Below, piece by piece: positions 25,976 through 37,539 of a stretch of DNA of 64,000 bases. Position numbers and translations under genes: made by a program. The notes beneath the pieces are model-generated. The model was not told the origin of the DNA, did not search any database, and saw nothing but the letters and a program-made list of their open reading frames with translations. Each line of letters opens with the position of its first letter. Within the stretch, counting starts at the first letter, position 1. Location of the stretch: positions 248,001 through 312,000 of the forward strand of contig NZ_JACHBX010000002.1 in the NCBI RefSeq assembly GCF_014200505.1. The letters are read 5' to 3'. Origin of the DNA: Massilia aurea. GTDB lineage: Bacteria > Pseudomonadota > Gammaproteobacteria > Burkholderiales > Burkholderiaceae_D.

Positions 25976-28192
25976 TCAGCGTGCGCCCGCCACGTTGTCG
26001 TTCACGATCTTCGGGGTGATGAAGACCAGCAGTTCGGTCTTGCTGCTTTCACGTGCAGTGGTCTTGAACAGGTAACCCAGCAGCGGCACGTCGCCCAGGA
26101 ACGGCACCTTGCTCTCATTGGTGCGCTCGGTCTGCTGGTAAATCCCGCCCAGTACCACGGTGCCGCCGTTTTCGACCATCACCTTGGTCTTGACGTGCTG
26201 GGTATTGATGGCAAAGCCCGCGCGGGTGTCTTCGCCCTTCGAATCTTTGCTCACGTCCACTTCCAGCACCACGTTGCCGTCCGGCGTGATCTGCGGCGTG
26301 ACTTCCAGGCGCAGGTTGGCCTTCTTGAATTCGATCGCGGTGGCGCCGCTGCTGGTGCTGTTTTCGTAAGGCAGCTCGACGCCCTGCTCGATCAATGCGA
26401 CCTGCTTGTCTTCGGTGACCACGCGCGGGCTCGAGATGATCTTGCCCTTGCCGTCCGCTTCCAGCGCCGACAGTTCCAGGTTCAGGAAGCGGTTGGCCGC
26501 CGACGAGAACAGCGAGAACGCCAGCGACGAGGCCGGAATACCGCCGATGCCGGCCGCCGGCAGGTTGACCATCGTTGTGTTGTTGAAGCTGTCGGCGCTG
26601 TTGGCCACCTGGCCGGTGGTCTGGCCCACGCCGACCAGGTTGCCGCCGATGGCGATGCGTTCGTTGCCATTGACCTGCCAGCCCGAATCGCCGCCGCGCA
26701 TCGTGCGCATGTCGGCAAAGCCCAGTTTGGCGCCGAGGTTGCGCGAGAAGCCGTCATTGGCTTCCACCAGGCGCGCTTCGATCAGGACCTGCTTCGAGGC
26801 GACGTCGGTTTTCTGGATCAGCTTGCGGATGTCTTCGATCTTCGACGCGATGTCGGTCACGAACAGCTGGTTGGTGCGCGGATCGATGATCGCGCTGCCG
26901 CGCCGGGACAGCACGCGGTTGCGGCCCGCGTCGCCGGCAGCGCCCGCACCGGCGCCCACGCCGCCCTGGTCCAGGCCGAACACGTTGCGGAACGATTCGG
27001 CTTTCTGGTAATTGAGCTGGAAGATCTCGGAGCGCAGCGGCTCGAGTTCGGCGATCTGGGCGCGCTGCTCGAGTTCGAGCTTTTCCTTGGTCAGCAGTTC
27101 TTCCTTCGGCGCAATCCACAGCACGGTGCCGTTCTTGCGCATGTCCAGGCCCTTGGCGGTCAGGATCACGTCCAGTGCCTGGTCCCATGGCACGTCCTTC
27201 AGGCGCAGCGTCAGAAAGCCCGCCACCGAATCGCTGGCGATGATGTTCAGGCCCGAGATGTCGGCCACGGCCTGCAGTGCGGCGCGCACTTCGACGTTCT
27301 GGAAATCGAACGAGAGTTTTTCGCCGCGGTAGCCCTGTGGATTGTTGCTCGAGCCGGGGCTGTTGCGGTTCGGGTCTTCCACGACCGGGCGCACTTCGAC
27401 CACCAGTTGCGAGTCGCTCTGGAATACCGACTGCTCCCAGGCGCCCTGTGCCTCGATCGTCATGCGCACGTTGTCGCCCTGGGCGCTGGTGGCCACGCGG
27501 GTGACGGGCGTGCCGAAGTCGGTCACGTCCAGGCGGCGGCGCAGCGATTCAGGCAGGCGGGCGCCGATGAAGTCGACCGTCACGCCGGTACCGGTCTGGC
27601 GCACGTCGACGGCGACCTGGTTGTTCGGCAGGTCGACCACGACGCGGCCAGCGCCGTTGGCGCCGCGCTTGAAGTCGAGGTCGCGCAATTGCGGCCGCGC
27701 CGCCAGCGCTGAAGCCACCGGTGCGGCGGGCGCCGCGACCGGCAGGCCGCTGGCGTTGACCGCGCGCGCCACGCCGCCCGTGCCTTCGACGGTCACGATG
27801 ATCGACTTGCCATCGATGGCCGTCGCGTAGTTCAGCGCGCGTGCCAGGTTGACCACCATGCGGGTGCGCTCGCCGGCCTGCACCAGGTTCAGGCTGCGCA
27901 CGTCGCCCAGGTTCAGCTCCTGCATGTTCTTGCCGGTGGCGTTCGCGGTGGCGCCGAAGTCGAGCGCGATGCGCGCCGGGTTGGTGATGGCAAAACCGAT
28001 CGGCGCACGGGTTGGTACATCGCGCATGGTCACGTTGATGACCACATTGCTGCCTTGCTGGTTGGCCGTGATCGATTCGATCGCATTGCCCTGGGCCAGG
28101 GCGGCGCCGGCGCACGTCAACAGCACGAGTGCGGTGGCAGCGCGCGCCAGCCAGGCCGGCATGGCGAAGCGAATCTGGACGTTGGGGGTCAT
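25976..28192 (-). CDS. pilQ: Type IV pilus secretin PilQ
   Basis: PilQ forms the outer-membrane gate through which the type IV pilus passes. The 738-residue precursor has a signal peptide ending near AALAQ (about 34), two AMIN-type peptidoglycan-binding regions (about 40-270), and an STN/N0 domain around GEKLSFDFQNVEVRAALQAVADISGLN. Secretin N domains and a C-terminal secretin domain follow, with the signature VPFLGDVPLLGYLF near 690. The ATG overlaps the pilP stop (ATGA). Order pilM-N-O-P-Q is intact. Confidence 0.98.
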   Translation of the reverse strand: MTPNVQIRFAMPAWLARAATALVLLTCAGAALAQGNAIESITANQQGSNVVINVTMRDVPTRAPIGFAITNPARIALDFGATANATGKNMQELNLGDVRSLNLVQAGERTRMVVNLARALNYATAIDGKSIIVTVEGTGGVARAVNASGLPVAAPAAPVASALAARPQLRDLDFKRGANGAGRVVVDLPNNQVAVDVRQTGTGVTVDFIGARLPESLRRRLDVTDFGTPVTRVATSAQGDNVRMTIEAQGAWEQSVFQSDSQLVVEVRPVVEDPNRNSPGSSNNPQGYRGEKLSFDFQNVEVRAALQAVADISGLNIIASDSVAGFLTLRLKDVPWDQALDVILTAKGLDMRKNGTVLWIAPKEELLTKEKLELEQRAQIAELEPLRSEIFQLNYQKAESFRNVFGLDQGGVGAGAGAAGDAGRNRVLSRRGSAIIDPRTNQLFVTDIASKIEDIRKLIQKTDVASKQVLIEARLVEANDGFSRNLGAKLGFADMRTMRGGDSGWQVNGNERIAIGGNLVGVGQTTGQVANSADSFNNTTMVNLPAAGIGGIPASSLAFSLFSSAANRFLNLELSALEADGKGKIISSPRVVTEDKQVALIEQGVELPYENSTSSGATAIEFKKANLRLEVTPQITPDGNVVLEVDVSKDSKGEDTRAGFAINTQHVKTKVMVENGGTVVLGGIYQQTERTNESKVPFLGDVPLLGYLFKTTARESSKTELLVFITPKIVNDNVAGAR

Positions 28193-28734
28193 TTACTGCT
28201 CTCCTGGTTGTGCTGCAGCTCGATGTTGGCTAGTCGTTCCACCCAATCGCCGGTGGCGTCCTGCACCGATTCCCTGATTTCGATCGCCTCGTCACTCACG
28301 CGGGTGACGCGGCCATAATTCTGTCCCAGCCGCTGGCCGGGCCGGACGCGGTAGAGCGCCCGGTCGATCTGTACCAGCGCGTAGCTCACGCCGCCTTTTT
28401 TCATCGTGCCGACCATCCGCATCGTGTCGAGCGGGAAGTTCTCGAGCGGCTCTTTCGGGCGGTTCAGGTCAGGCTGGTTGGCGTTGGGGCTGGACTGCGC
28501 CATGCGCGCCAGTTCACCCAGCAGCTTGGTCTGGTCGAACGGGTCGAGCGCTTCGCCCGGCAGGTAGGCGTGCGGCTGGAACGTCTTCGGTTCCGGCAGC
28601 GGCTTGACCTTCGAGACGGTGCGGCCCTCGACCTCTTTCATCCAGGCGCGGGTTTCGCCGACGCCGCCATCGCCGCAACCGGCCAGCAAAGCTGCCATGG
28701 CGAACAGCGTAATCACGTGAGCTCGTATCATCAC
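28189..28734 (-). CDS. pilP: Type IV pilus assembly lipoprotein PilP
   Basis: An inner-membrane lipoprotein linking the PilN/PilO alignment subcomplex to the secretin. It has 181 residues, a lipobox LAGC with Cys20, a flexible region with PLPEPKTFQPHAY, and a C-terminal beta domain containing GTMKKGGVSYALVQIDRALY and the common HR-type motif VRPGQRLGQNYGRV. Start and stop both overlap neighbours by 4 bp (pilO stop, pilQ start). Confidence 0.96.
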   Translation of the reverse strand: MMIRAHVITLFAMAALLAGCGDGGVGETRAWMKEVEGRTVSKVKPLPEPKTFQPHAYLPGEALDPFDQTKLLGELARMAQSSPNANQPDLNRPKEPLENFPLDTMRMVGTMKKGGVSYALVQIDRALYRVRPGQRLGQNYGRVTRVSDEAIEIRESVQDATGDWVERLANIELQHNQESSK

Positions 28735-29414
28735 TTGCCTTTGCCTTTACCCTTGCCTTTGGCCGCCTTCTTCTCGGCCGCGCGCGCGGCGCGCTGGGCG
28801 ATCAGTTCTTCCTGGTCGAGATAGCGGAAGGTCTTGGCGATCGCTTCCATCTCGAGGTTGCCTTCCTTGACGCTTACCAGCGACAGGTTGTTGAGCGTGA
28901 CGATGCGCGGCAGATTCGCCATGTCGGCGGCAAACGCGCCCATGTCGTGGTACTGCCCGCTCACCTTGATACTGATCGGCAGTTCGGCGTAGTAATCGCG
29001 CACCACTTCCTGGCCCGGCTTGAACAGCTCGAACTGCAGGCCGCGGCCCACGCCCGCCTGGTTGATGTCCGACAGCAGCGCAGCCATTTCCGACTTGCTC
29101 GGCAACTGCTTCTCCAGGCGTACCACGTACTGGTCGACCTGGGCCTTCTGCGCCTTGAGCGCTTCCAGGTTGATCGCCTGCGCCATCTTGGTTTCGTACT
29201 CGCCGCGCAGCCGCACTTCTTCCTGCGCAAGCGTTTCCTGCTCGGCGAACTGGTCGCTCCAGTAGAAGTAGTAACCCAGGCCGACCACCAGCGCCACCAC
29301 GCCGGCCGCGCATAACAGGCGCGGCGCCAGTGGCCACTGGCCCGGCTGGCGGCCTTGCAGGTCTTCGAATTGCGCCGCGAGCTGGGCGAACTGCGCCTTG
29401 ATATCGATGTTCAT
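28731..29414 (-). CDS. pilO: Type IV pilus assembly protein PilO
   Basis: A bitopic protein that pairs with PilN in the periplasm. The 227-residue product has one membrane segment (about 30-50, LLCAAGVVALVVGLGYYFYW), a coiled-coil region rich in Glu/Gln (about 60-105) and a ferredoxin-like periplasmic domain. The C-terminus ends in a Lys/Gly tail of alternating GK pairs, unusual but low in information. Overlaps with pilN and pilP indicate a tightly coupled operon. Confidence 0.96.
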   Translation of the reverse strand: MNIDIKAQFAQLAAQFEDLQGRQPGQWPLAPRLLCAAGVVALVVGLGYYFYWSDQFAEQETLAQEEVRLRGEYETKMAQAINLEALKAQKAQVDQYVVRLEKQLPSKSEMAALLSDINQAGVGRGLQFELFKPGQEVVRDYYAELPISIKVSGQYHDMGAFAADMANLPRIVTLNNLSLVSVKEGNLEMEAIAKTFRYLDQEELIAQRAARAAEKKAAKGKGKGKGK

Positions 29415-30028
29415 GATTTCCCCGACGCGCCAGGTTTGGCTGCGGCGCCGTCGTCAGGCGCATCGCTGTTGCGGGCGCGCTTGATCGACACGGCCAGCGT
29501 GAATTCCACCACCTTGCGCGCGCTCTTGCTCTGGGTGACGGTGGCGGCGCGCACTTCGGTCAGGTCGGGCTTTTCCAGCCATGCCGAATGACTCGACAGA
29601 TTACGCAGCAGTTCGGCGACGCGCTCCTGCGACTGGGCGGCGCCGGTCAGGATCACGCGCTGGCCATCCTGCTTGACGGTTTTGAGGTGCACGCCGTCGG
29701 GGGCCTGGCGCACCAGTTCGTCGAGCAGGTAGACCGGCTGGTTGCGGTCGCCCTGCAAGTCTTCGACCGCCTGCTGGCGTGCCTGCAGGGCGGCGATTTC
29801 TTCCTTCAGCGTCGTGATCTCGCCGATTTTCTTGTCGAGTTCGGCGCTGGCCTGCTTGAGCACCTCGTTGCGCTCGTTCTGGACCGAAATCTGGCTGGCG
29901 TTGTAGCCACCCACCAGCAGCACGATGCCAGCGCCGACCAGGCCGCCAAGCGCCATCAGCGCCACGAACGCCGATTGCTTCTGCTTGCGTTTTGCCTCGC
30001 GGTGAGGCAACAGGTTAATGCGGATCAT
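29411..30028 (-). CDS. pilN: Type IV pilus assembly protein PilN
   Basis: The partner of PilO. Its short cytoplasmic N-terminus binds PilM; the diagnostic INLLPHREAKR motif is at residues 3-13. One membrane segment follows (about 25-45), then a coiled coil (about 50-90) and a periplasmic domain. The C-terminal tail (SDAPDDGAAAKPGASGKS) is low-complexity. It has 205 residues. The ATG shares its first base with the pilM stop region (1-bp overlap). Confidence 0.96.
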   Translation of the reverse strand: MIRINLLPHREAKRKQKQSAFVALMALGGLVGAGIVLLVGGYNASQISVQNERNEVLKQASAELDKKIGEITTLKEEIAALQARQQAVEDLQGDRNQPVYLLDELVRQAPDGVHLKTVKQDGQRVILTGAAQSQERVAELLRNLSSHSAWLEKPDLTEVRAATVTQSKSARKVVEFTLAVSIKRARNSDAPDDGAAAKPGASGKS

Positions 30029-31092
30029 CAGCCGAACCTCCGCAAGGCCAGGCCGCAGGCGACCAGGTAGGCCGGCGCTTCCTGGCGCAGCTGGTGTTCA
30101 CGCACGCCGGGGCCGAACGCCATATTCTCGAACGGCGAGGCCAGGCTGGTGGCGATGCGGGTGCGGCCGGCCACGATCTCCATGATGCCAGGCAGCAGCG
30201 CGCAGCCGCCGGCCAGGTAGATGCGGTCGATGCGCGTGTACGGCGTCGACGTATAAAAGAACTGGATCGCGCGCGTGACTTCCAGCGCCGCGTTTTCCAG
30301 GAACGGGGCGAGCAGGTCGGCGCGGTAGTTTTCCGGCAGGTCGCCCGCCTTCTTGCGCGTTTCGGCTTCCTCGAAGGCCATGCCATAGGCGCGCACGATG
30401 TCCTGCGTGAGCGTGTTGCCGCCGAACGGCTGCTCGCGCTCGTAGACCGCTTCGCCATTGAACAGCACCGACACGTGGGTGGCCTGGGCGCCGATCTGGA
30501 ACAGCGCGACGATCTGGTCGCGCAGCAGGCCGGCGGCGTTTTCCAGCGCACTGCGCGCGGCGTATGATTCAATGTCCATCACGGTGGCCAGCAGGCCGGC
30601 ACCTTCGGCGATGGCGATACGGTCTTCGACTTTTTCGCGGCGGGCGGCGGCCAGCATCACTTCCATGTCGTCCGCCGAGTTGAGCGCCGGGCCGATCACG
30701 TCGAAGTCGAGGCTGACTTCATCGAGGGCGAACGGGATGTACTGGCTGGCTTCGGATTCGACCTGTACTTCGAGCTGGTCTTCCGACAAACCGGCCGGCA
30801 GGATGATTTTCTTGGTGATCACGGCCGCTGGCGGCATGCCCAGCGCAACGTGCTTGGCACGCGTGCCGCTCTTTTTCCAGACCCGGCGCACGGCGTCGGC
30901 CACCTGGTCCATGTTTTCGATATTGCCATCGACCACGGCGCCGCGCGGCAGCGATTCGGTCGCATAGCGCTCGAGACGCACGAGTCCCTTGCCGGCGTCG
31001 GCCAGCTCGACCAGGCGAACGCCGGACGTGCTGATATCGAGCCCGATCATTGGCGGACTCGACTTTCCAAACAAGGAACCCAGATTGATCAC
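30028..31092 (-). CDS. pilM: Type IV pilus assembly ATPase-like protein PilM
   Basis: A cytoplasmic actin-like protein that docks on the PilN N-terminus. I place the start at GTG 31092, giving the typical N-terminus VINLGSLFGK and 354 residues. AAGGAG lies about 7 nt upstream. The ORF stays open for 25 unrelated codons beyond it. The actin-like phosphate-1 motif is seen as IGLDISTSGVRLVEL and the phosphate-2 or adenosine region as YLAGGCALLPGI near the C-terminus. It heads the pilMNOPQ operon and is divergent from the PBP1A gene. Confidence 0.97.
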   Translation of the reverse strand: MINLGSLFGKSSPPMIGLDISTSGVRLVELADAGKGLVRLERYATESLPRGAVVDGNIENMDQVADAVRRVWKKSGTRAKHVALGMPPAAVITKKIILPAGLSEDQLEVQVESEASQYIPFALDEVSLDFDVIGPALNSADDMEVMLAAARREKVEDRIAIAEGAGLLATVMDIESYAARSALENAAGLLRDQIVALFQIGAQATHVSVLFNGEAVYEREQPFGGNTLTQDIVRAYGMAFEEAETRKKAGDLPENYRADLLAPFLENAALEVTRAIQFFYTSTPYTRIDRIYLAGGCALLPGIMEIVAGRTRIATSLASPFENMAFGPGVREHQLRQEAPAYLVACGLALRRFG

Positions 31093-31181
31093 CAAAACAC
31101 TCCTTGACACCGATTGGGGCAGAATCTGGCTGTAGACGCCCTTGCAAGGGTCGTTGTCGTTAACCAAACACCTGTTATTTT

Positions 31182-31209
31182 CTTATAAAAATCCGATACT
31201 TACGTGAAA
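31182..31209 (-). promoter_or_regulatory. Candidate promoter of the pilM operon
   Basis: On the minus strand TTTCAC (31204-31209) and TATAAG (31182-31187) are separated by 16 bp in an A/T-rich stretch upstream of pilM. The match to a sigma-70 promoter is moderate only. Confidence 0.35.
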
Positions 31210-31378
31210 GCACCGTCTCGGATCGTAGCAATAAAGGATGATGCCGGACAAGATATTTCTACTTGGGAACATCAGAATGCGGGGCATGCGCACCACACTT
31301 TGTCGATTCGTTGCCAGCTAAATATTGCTCTGTAGTTCGATTAAGCTCGGGCCAGTATCGGGTGCCAAACTGCTGTCT

Positions 31379-31384
31379 TATAAT
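31379..31384 (+). promoter_or_regulatory. Consensus -10 box upstream of mrcA
   Basis: A perfect TATAAT lies 29 bp before the ATG at 31413. The matching -35 region is poor. Because the box overlaps an earlier in-frame ATG (31383), it argues that translation starts at 31413. Confidence 0.45.
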
Positions 31385-31412
31385 GAGGCGGATCAACAAA
31401 GCGAAAGTCAGC

Positions 31413-33746
<2,334 letters not shown>

Positions 33747-33764
33747 TCACCCGGACATGAAACG

Positions 33765-33794
33765 ACAAAGGCGGCCAATGGCCGCCTTTGTTTT
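33765..33794 (+). terminator. Rho-independent terminator of mrcA
   Basis: Perfect 12-bp arms (ACAAAGGCGGCC at 33765-33776 and complement at 33780-33791, 3-nt loop) are followed by a T-tract. It starts 18 bp after the stop. Confidence 0.9.
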
Positions 33795-33798
33795 AGGC

Positions 33799-33898
33799 GT
33801 AGGGTGGACGGCTATGCCGTCCACGCGTTCAAACGAGGCTGGCTTCGTGACACGGCATTGTTCGTTGAACGCGTGGACGGGATACCCGTCCACCCTAC
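33799..33898. repeat. Full copy of dispersed two-hairpin repeat (family A)
   Basis: A 100-bp element of the same length and layout as 6397-6496: GTAGGGTGGACGG...CCGTCCACGCGTTCAAA, a variable centre, then GTTGAACGCGTGGACGGG...CCCGTCCACCCTAC. It sits between the convergent genes mrcA and cyaY. Confidence 0.85.
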
Positions 33899-33920
33899 CT
33901 GAGCAAATGACAAAGCCCCG

Positions 33921-34250
33921 TTACACCAGCGTGACCGGCGCCCCGCCCTGCTCGCTCGCATAGCGCCCGAGCGCCGCGAAGAACTCGCTGTCGTCGCGCG
34001 TGTTGCGCCATTCGTCACCCACGCGCTTGTAGTGATAGCCGCCCGAGCGCGCCGCCAGCCACATCTCTTGCAGCGGCGCCTGGCTGTTGATGATGATCTT
34101 GGTGCCGTTGTCGATGAACTCGATTTCGAGCACGTTGCCGCTGCGCTTGCACTCGACGTCGACGATGTCCTCGTCGTTCAGGCGATCAAAGGCCGTTTCG
34201 ATCCGTTTCAGGGTCAGGTCGGCCAGGTCCAAAAATTCGGTTTCGGTCAT
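33921..34250 (-). CDS. cyaY: Frataxin-like iron donor protein CyaY
   Basis: CyaY binds iron and modulates IscS-dependent Fe-S cluster assembly. The 109-residue protein shows the acidic first helix (MTETEFLDLADLTLKRIE), the strand segment DVECKRSGNVLEIEF, and the frataxin core QAPLQEMWLAARSGGYHYK. The ATG at 34250 has a GGAG site upstream and excludes four extra residues. It is divergent from lptM-lysA, a conserved arrangement. Confidence 0.96.
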   Translation of the reverse strand: MTETEFLDLADLTLKRIETAFDRLNDEDIVDVECKRSGNVLEIEFIDNGTKIIINSQAPLQEMWLAARSGGYHYKRVGDEWRNTRDDSEFFAALGRYASEQGGAPVTLV

Positions 34251-34290
34251 GCTACACTCCAAATCTGCTAATCAAACCTTGATTCTAATC

Positions 34291-34473
34291 GTGAAGTCCT
34301 CCCTCGCGCTTCCTTTCGGCGCTGCGCTGCTCGCTTCTGCCCTCGCCGGCTGCGGCCAGACCGGCCCGCTGTACATGCCCAACCCACCCGCCAGGCCCGC
34401 GCCGGTCGTCGTCGACCAGCCAGCCCAGCCCGTCCCGTCGAACAACGCGTCCACCCCGGCGCCATACCGCTAA
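34291..34473 (+). CDS. lptM: Small lipoprotein LptM (YifL-like)
   Basis: A 60-residue lipoprotein. The signal ends in LAGC with Cys21, followed by GQTGPLYMP, the conserved motif of the LptM/YifL family that assists maturation of the LptD/LptE LPS translocon. The rest is a Pro/Val/Ala-rich tail. The start is a GTG at 34291; a TTG at 34279 is an in-frame alternative and neither has a strong RBS. It precedes lysA by 29 bp, as yifL does upstream of dapF/lysA genes in other proteobacteria. Confidence 0.82.
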   Translation: MKSSLALPFGAALLASALAGCGQTGPLYMPNPPARPAPVVVDQPAQPVPSNNASTPAPYR

Positions 34474-34502
34474 CCGTCCGCTTCCACCTTCGCTTTTACC
34501 TT

Positions 34503-35780
34503 ATGCCCCACTTCTTGTACCAGGACGGCGTGCTGCACGCCGAAGGCGCTTCCCTGTCCGCCATCGCCGACGAATTCGGCACGCCGACCTATGTCTATTC
34601 CAAGGCCACGCTGCTCGAGAACTTCAACGCCTACCAGGATGCCTGCGCCGAGCGCGACGCGCTGGTCTGCTATGCAATGAAGGCCAACTCAAACCTCGCC
34701 GTGCTCGACCTGCTGGCGCGCCAGGGTGCGGGCTTCGACATCGTCTCGGGCGGCGAACTGCTGCGCGTGATCGCTGCCGGCGGCGATCCTGGCAAGACCA
34801 TTTTCTCGGGCGTGGGCAAGACCGAGGCCGAGATGACGCTGGCGCTGGAAAAAGGCATCCTGTGCTTCAACGTGGAATCGATCCCCGAACTGCACCGCCT
34901 GAACGCCGTGGCCGGCAAACTCGGCATGCGCGCACCGGTCTCGCTGCGCGTGAACCCGAACGTGGACGCCAAGACCCACCCGTACATCGCCACCGGCCTG
35001 AAGGCCAATAAATTCGGCGTCTCCTTCGACGAGGCACTCGACACCTACCGCGCAGCCGCTGCACTGCCGCACCTGGACGTGGTCGGCATCGACTGCCATA
35101 TCGGCTCACAGCTGCTGGACGACGCGCCGCTGCTCGAGGCGCTCGACAAGCTGATCGACCTGATCGACACGCTGCACGCCGAAGGCATCCACCTGCACCA
35201 TCTGGACATCGGTGGCGGCATCGGCGTCGACTACGGCGTGGCGGGCGACGCGCCGCCAGTGCCGGTGGGCGACTACCTGGGCCGCCTGTTCGCGCGCATC
35301 GACGCCTGGCGCGCGGCAAAGTATGACGGCCAGCCGCTCAAGGTAATCTTCGAGCCGGGCCGCTCGATCGTTGCCGAGGCCGGCGTGCTGCTCACGCGCG
35401 TGGAATACCTCAAACCGGGCGCCGAGAAGAACTTCTGCATCGTCGACGCCGCGATGAACGACATGATGCGCCCGACGCTGTACGGAGCCTGGATGGGCCT
35501 GCAGGCAGTGACGCAGCGCGAGAGCGAAGCACTGATGTGGGATGTCGTGGGACCGATCTGCGAATCGGGCGACTGGCTGGCGCGCGAGCGCGAGCTGGCC
35601 CTGGAGCCGGGCGACCTGCTGGCCATGATGACAGCCGGCGCTTATGGCATGACGATGGCGTCGAACTACAACACGCGTGGCCGTGCAGCCGAAGTGATCG
35701 TCGATGGCGACACCATCCACCTGGTGCGGCGCCGCGAAACGCCCGTCGAGACGTTCGCGCTCGAGACGCTCATCAAATAA
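34503..35780 (+). CDS. lysA: Diaminopimelate decarboxylase LysA
   Basis: LysA decarboxylates meso-diaminopimelate to lysine, the last step of the pathway. The 425-residue PLP enzyme has the Schiff-base Lys60 in CYAMKANSN and a fold-III barrel with the HIGSQ motif (CHIGSQLLD). It also has a glycine-rich phosphate-binding stretch (DIGGGIGVDYG), the EPGRSIVAEAG motif and the active-site Cys in CESGDWLA. It ends in a bidirectional terminator shared with msrQ. Confidence 0.98.
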   Translation: MPHFLYQDGVLHAEGASLSAIADEFGTPTYVYSKATLLENFNAYQDACAERDALVCYAMKANSNLAVLDLLARQGAGFDIVSGGELLRVIAAGGDPGKTIFSGVGKTEAEMTLALEKGILCFNVESIPELHRLNAVAGKLGMRAPVSLRVNPNVDAKTHPYIATGLKANKFGVSFDEALDTYRAAAALPHLDVVGIDCHIGSQLLDDAPLLEALDKLIDLIDTLHAEGIHLHHLDIGGGIGVDYGVAGDAPPVPVGDYLGRLFARIDAWRAAKYDGQPLKVIFEPGRSIVAEAGVLLTRVEYLKPGAEKNFCIVDAAMNDMMRPTLYGAWMGLQAVTQRESEALMWDVVGPICESGDWLARERELALEPGDLLAMMTAGAYGMTMASNYNTRGRAAEVIVDGDTIHLVRRRETPVETFALETLIK

Positions 35781-35809
35781 AAAAAGCCCGCGCGATGCGG
35801 GCTTTTTTT
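35781..35809. terminator. Bidirectional terminator between lysA and msrQ
   Basis: Eleven-base-pair arms (AAAAAGCCCGC at 35781-35791 and complement at 35797-35807) around a 5-nt loop, with A- and T-tracts on opposite sides. It can stop both convergent transcripts. Confidence 0.92.
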
Positions 35810-36428
35810 ATGGACGTACCGGTTGCGACTTGCCCCTCACATTCCACCAGACGCGCCATGCAAGCAGCAACGCAATGATCGAGCCGAAGATGATGGGTCT
35901 GGCGAAATCGTTCTTGCCCTCTTTCATCCACCAGAAGTGCAGGATCGACAGCGGCGCGATCACGTAGATCAGGCGGTGCAGCCATTGCCAGCGCTTGCCG
36001 CCCAGGCGCTTGATCATCGCGTTGGTCGAGGTTGCGGCCAGCGGAATGAGCAGCACGAAGGCGATGAAGCCCACCAGGATGAACGGCCGCTTGATGACGT
36101 CGGCCAGCATCGCCGGCACGTCGAAGAAGTGATCGAACCACAGGAATGCCGTGAAGTGCACGAGTGCATAGAAAAACATGAACAGGCCGATCATGCGGCG
36201 CAGCTTGACGAGCCAGTTCCAGCCCGTCAGGCGCCGCAGCGGGGTCACCGCCAGCGTGATGCACAGGAAGTACAGCGCCCATTCGCCGCTGCCCTTGGTG
36301 ATCGCTGCCAGCGGATCCGAAAAACTGCCGCTGGCAGTGCCCCACACCAGGCGTGCGAAGGGGATCAGCGCCAGCACAAAAACAATGGCCTTGACCCACC
36401 CCACCTGTTTGCTGTTCAACCCTGCCAT
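35808..36428 (-). CDS. msrQ: Methionine-sulfoxide reductase haem-binding subunit MsrQ
   Basis: The integral membrane cytochrome b-type partner that passes electrons from the quinone pool to MsrP. The 206-residue protein has about six hydrophobic helices. Candidate haem-ligand histidines are in YALVHFTAF, QWLHRLIYV and ILHFWW, as expected for the ferric-reductase-like (YedZ) domain. The ATG overlaps the msrP stop by one base. Confidence 0.95.
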   Translation of the reverse strand: MAGLNSKQVGWVKAIVFVLALIPFARLVWGTASGSFSDPLAAITKGSGEWALYFLCITLAVTPLRRLTGWNWLVKLRRMIGLFMFFYALVHFTAFLWFDHFFDVPAMLADVIKRPFILVGFIAFVLLIPLAATSTNAMIKRLGGKRWQWLHRLIYVIAPLSILHFWWMKEGKNDFARPIIFGSIIALLLAWRVWWNVRGKSQPVRP

Positions 36429-37405
36429 CAGAAATAACGCTTCAGATCCAGGCCGGTATACAGCGACGACACCTGGTCGTAGCCATTGAACATCAGGGTC
36501 TTGCGCTTTGGTGCAAACAGGCCCGATTCACCGATGCGGCGCTCGCTGGCCTGCGACCAGCGCGGGTGGTCCACGTTCGGATTCACGTTCGAGAAGAAGC
36601 CGTATTCGCGCGGCGCCATATCATTCCAGGCGGTCTTCGGCTGGCGTGAGAGCAGGCGAATGCGCACCAGCGACTTGGCCGACTTGAAACCATACTTCCA
36701 TGGCACGACGAGGCGCACCGGCGCCCCGTTCTGGTTCGGCAGCACCTGGCCATACATGCCCATCGTGAGCATCGTCAGCGGGTGCATGGCTTCGTCGATG
36801 CGCAGGCCCTCGACGTACGGCCAATCCAGCACGCCACTGCGCAGGCCCGGCATCTGCTTGGCGTCGGCCAGCGTCGTGAATTCGACGAACTTGGCGTTGC
36901 CCGTTGGTTCGACCTGCTTGAGCAGGTTCGACAGCGAATAACCGACCCACGGAATGACCATCGACCACCCTTCGACGCAGCGCAGGCGATACACGCGCTC
37001 CTCAAGCGGCGCGAGTTTCAGCAGGCTGTCGATGTCGAGCGTCAGGGGCTTCTTGACCTCGCCCTCGATGCGCACGGTCCAGGGCCGGGTGCGCAGCGTG
37101 TGCGCGTTCTCGGCTGGATCGCCCTTGTCGAGGCCAAATTCGTAGAAGTTGTTGTAGCCGGCAGCATCCTTGAACGGGGTCTGCTTTTCGTCGGTGGACA
37201 GCGCCACATTGGCGCGCGCCGCGAGCTTCTGGCCGGCGGTTTGGGCAAAGGCTTCGCGGTTGGCCATCTCCCAGACGACGCTGCCGACAGCGGCCGTGGC
37301 GGCCATGCGGGTGATGAATTCACGCCGGCCGGTATAAATCTCTTGCGGCGTGATTTCGGAAGGGTACGGAAGATCGAGTCCGTTGGGATTGCGTTTGAAG
37401 AGCAT
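36428..37405 (-). CDS. msrP: Methionine-sulfoxide reductase catalytic subunit MsrP
   Basis: A periplasmic molybdopterin enzyme that repairs oxidised methionine in envelope proteins. From ATG 37405 (RBS GCGAGG) it has 325 residues; a GTG at 37435 would add ten. A Tat signal is seen (GRREFITRM, Arg27-Arg28, then a hydrophobic stretch). The molybdenum-ligand Cys143 lies in [10 protein letters not shown], within a sulfite-oxidase fold. With MsrQ it forms the complete MsrPQ pair, here next to the cytochrome c maturation genes. Confidence 0.95.
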   Translation of the reverse strand: MLFKRNPNGLDLPYPSEITPQEIYTGRREFITRMAATAAVGSVVWEMANREAFAQTAGQKLAARANVALSTDEKQTPFKDAAGYNNFYEFGLDKGDPAENAHTLRTRPWTVRIEGEVKKPLTLDIDSLLKLAPLEERVYRLRCVEGWSMVIPWVGYSLSNLLKQVEPTGNAKFVEFTTLADAKQMPGLRSGVLDWPYVEGLRIDEAMHPLTMLTMGMYGQVLPNQNGAPVRLVVPWKYGFKSAKSLVRIRLLSRQPKTAWNDMAPREYGFFSNVNPNVDHPRWSQASERRIGESGLFAPKRKTLMFNGYDQVSSLYTGLDLKRYF

Positions 37406-37461
37406 GGCTGGCCTCGCGAGCTTGGGAAGCTTCACATTACACGAAGTTCCCTTAAGCTGGC

Positions 37462-37491
37462 GTTAGGGTGGACGGCTCCGCCGTCCACGCG
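37462..37491. repeat. Half copy of repeat family A
   Basis: Single hairpin GTTAGGGTGGACGGC...GCCGTCCACGCG between the ccsB stop and the msrP start. Confidence 0.7.
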
Positions 37492-37539
37492 GTGATCATT
37501 AGCAGCACGCTCACACGGACAGCGAGCGCCTCTGACTCA

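Larger units (their letters stand above)
31093..31412. other. Divergent intergenic region between pilM and mrcA
   Basis: About 320 bp without a gene. It must hold the promoters of the pilus operon (leftward) and of the PBP1A gene (rightward). Candidate elements are listed separately. No repeat or RNA gene is visible. Confidence 0.7.

Noticed and set aside
31263..31412. Longer N-terminus for PBP1A (starts at 31263 or 31383)
   Set aside because: The segment contains a TATAAT box and no membrane or family features, and the anchor helix is correctly placed from 31413.
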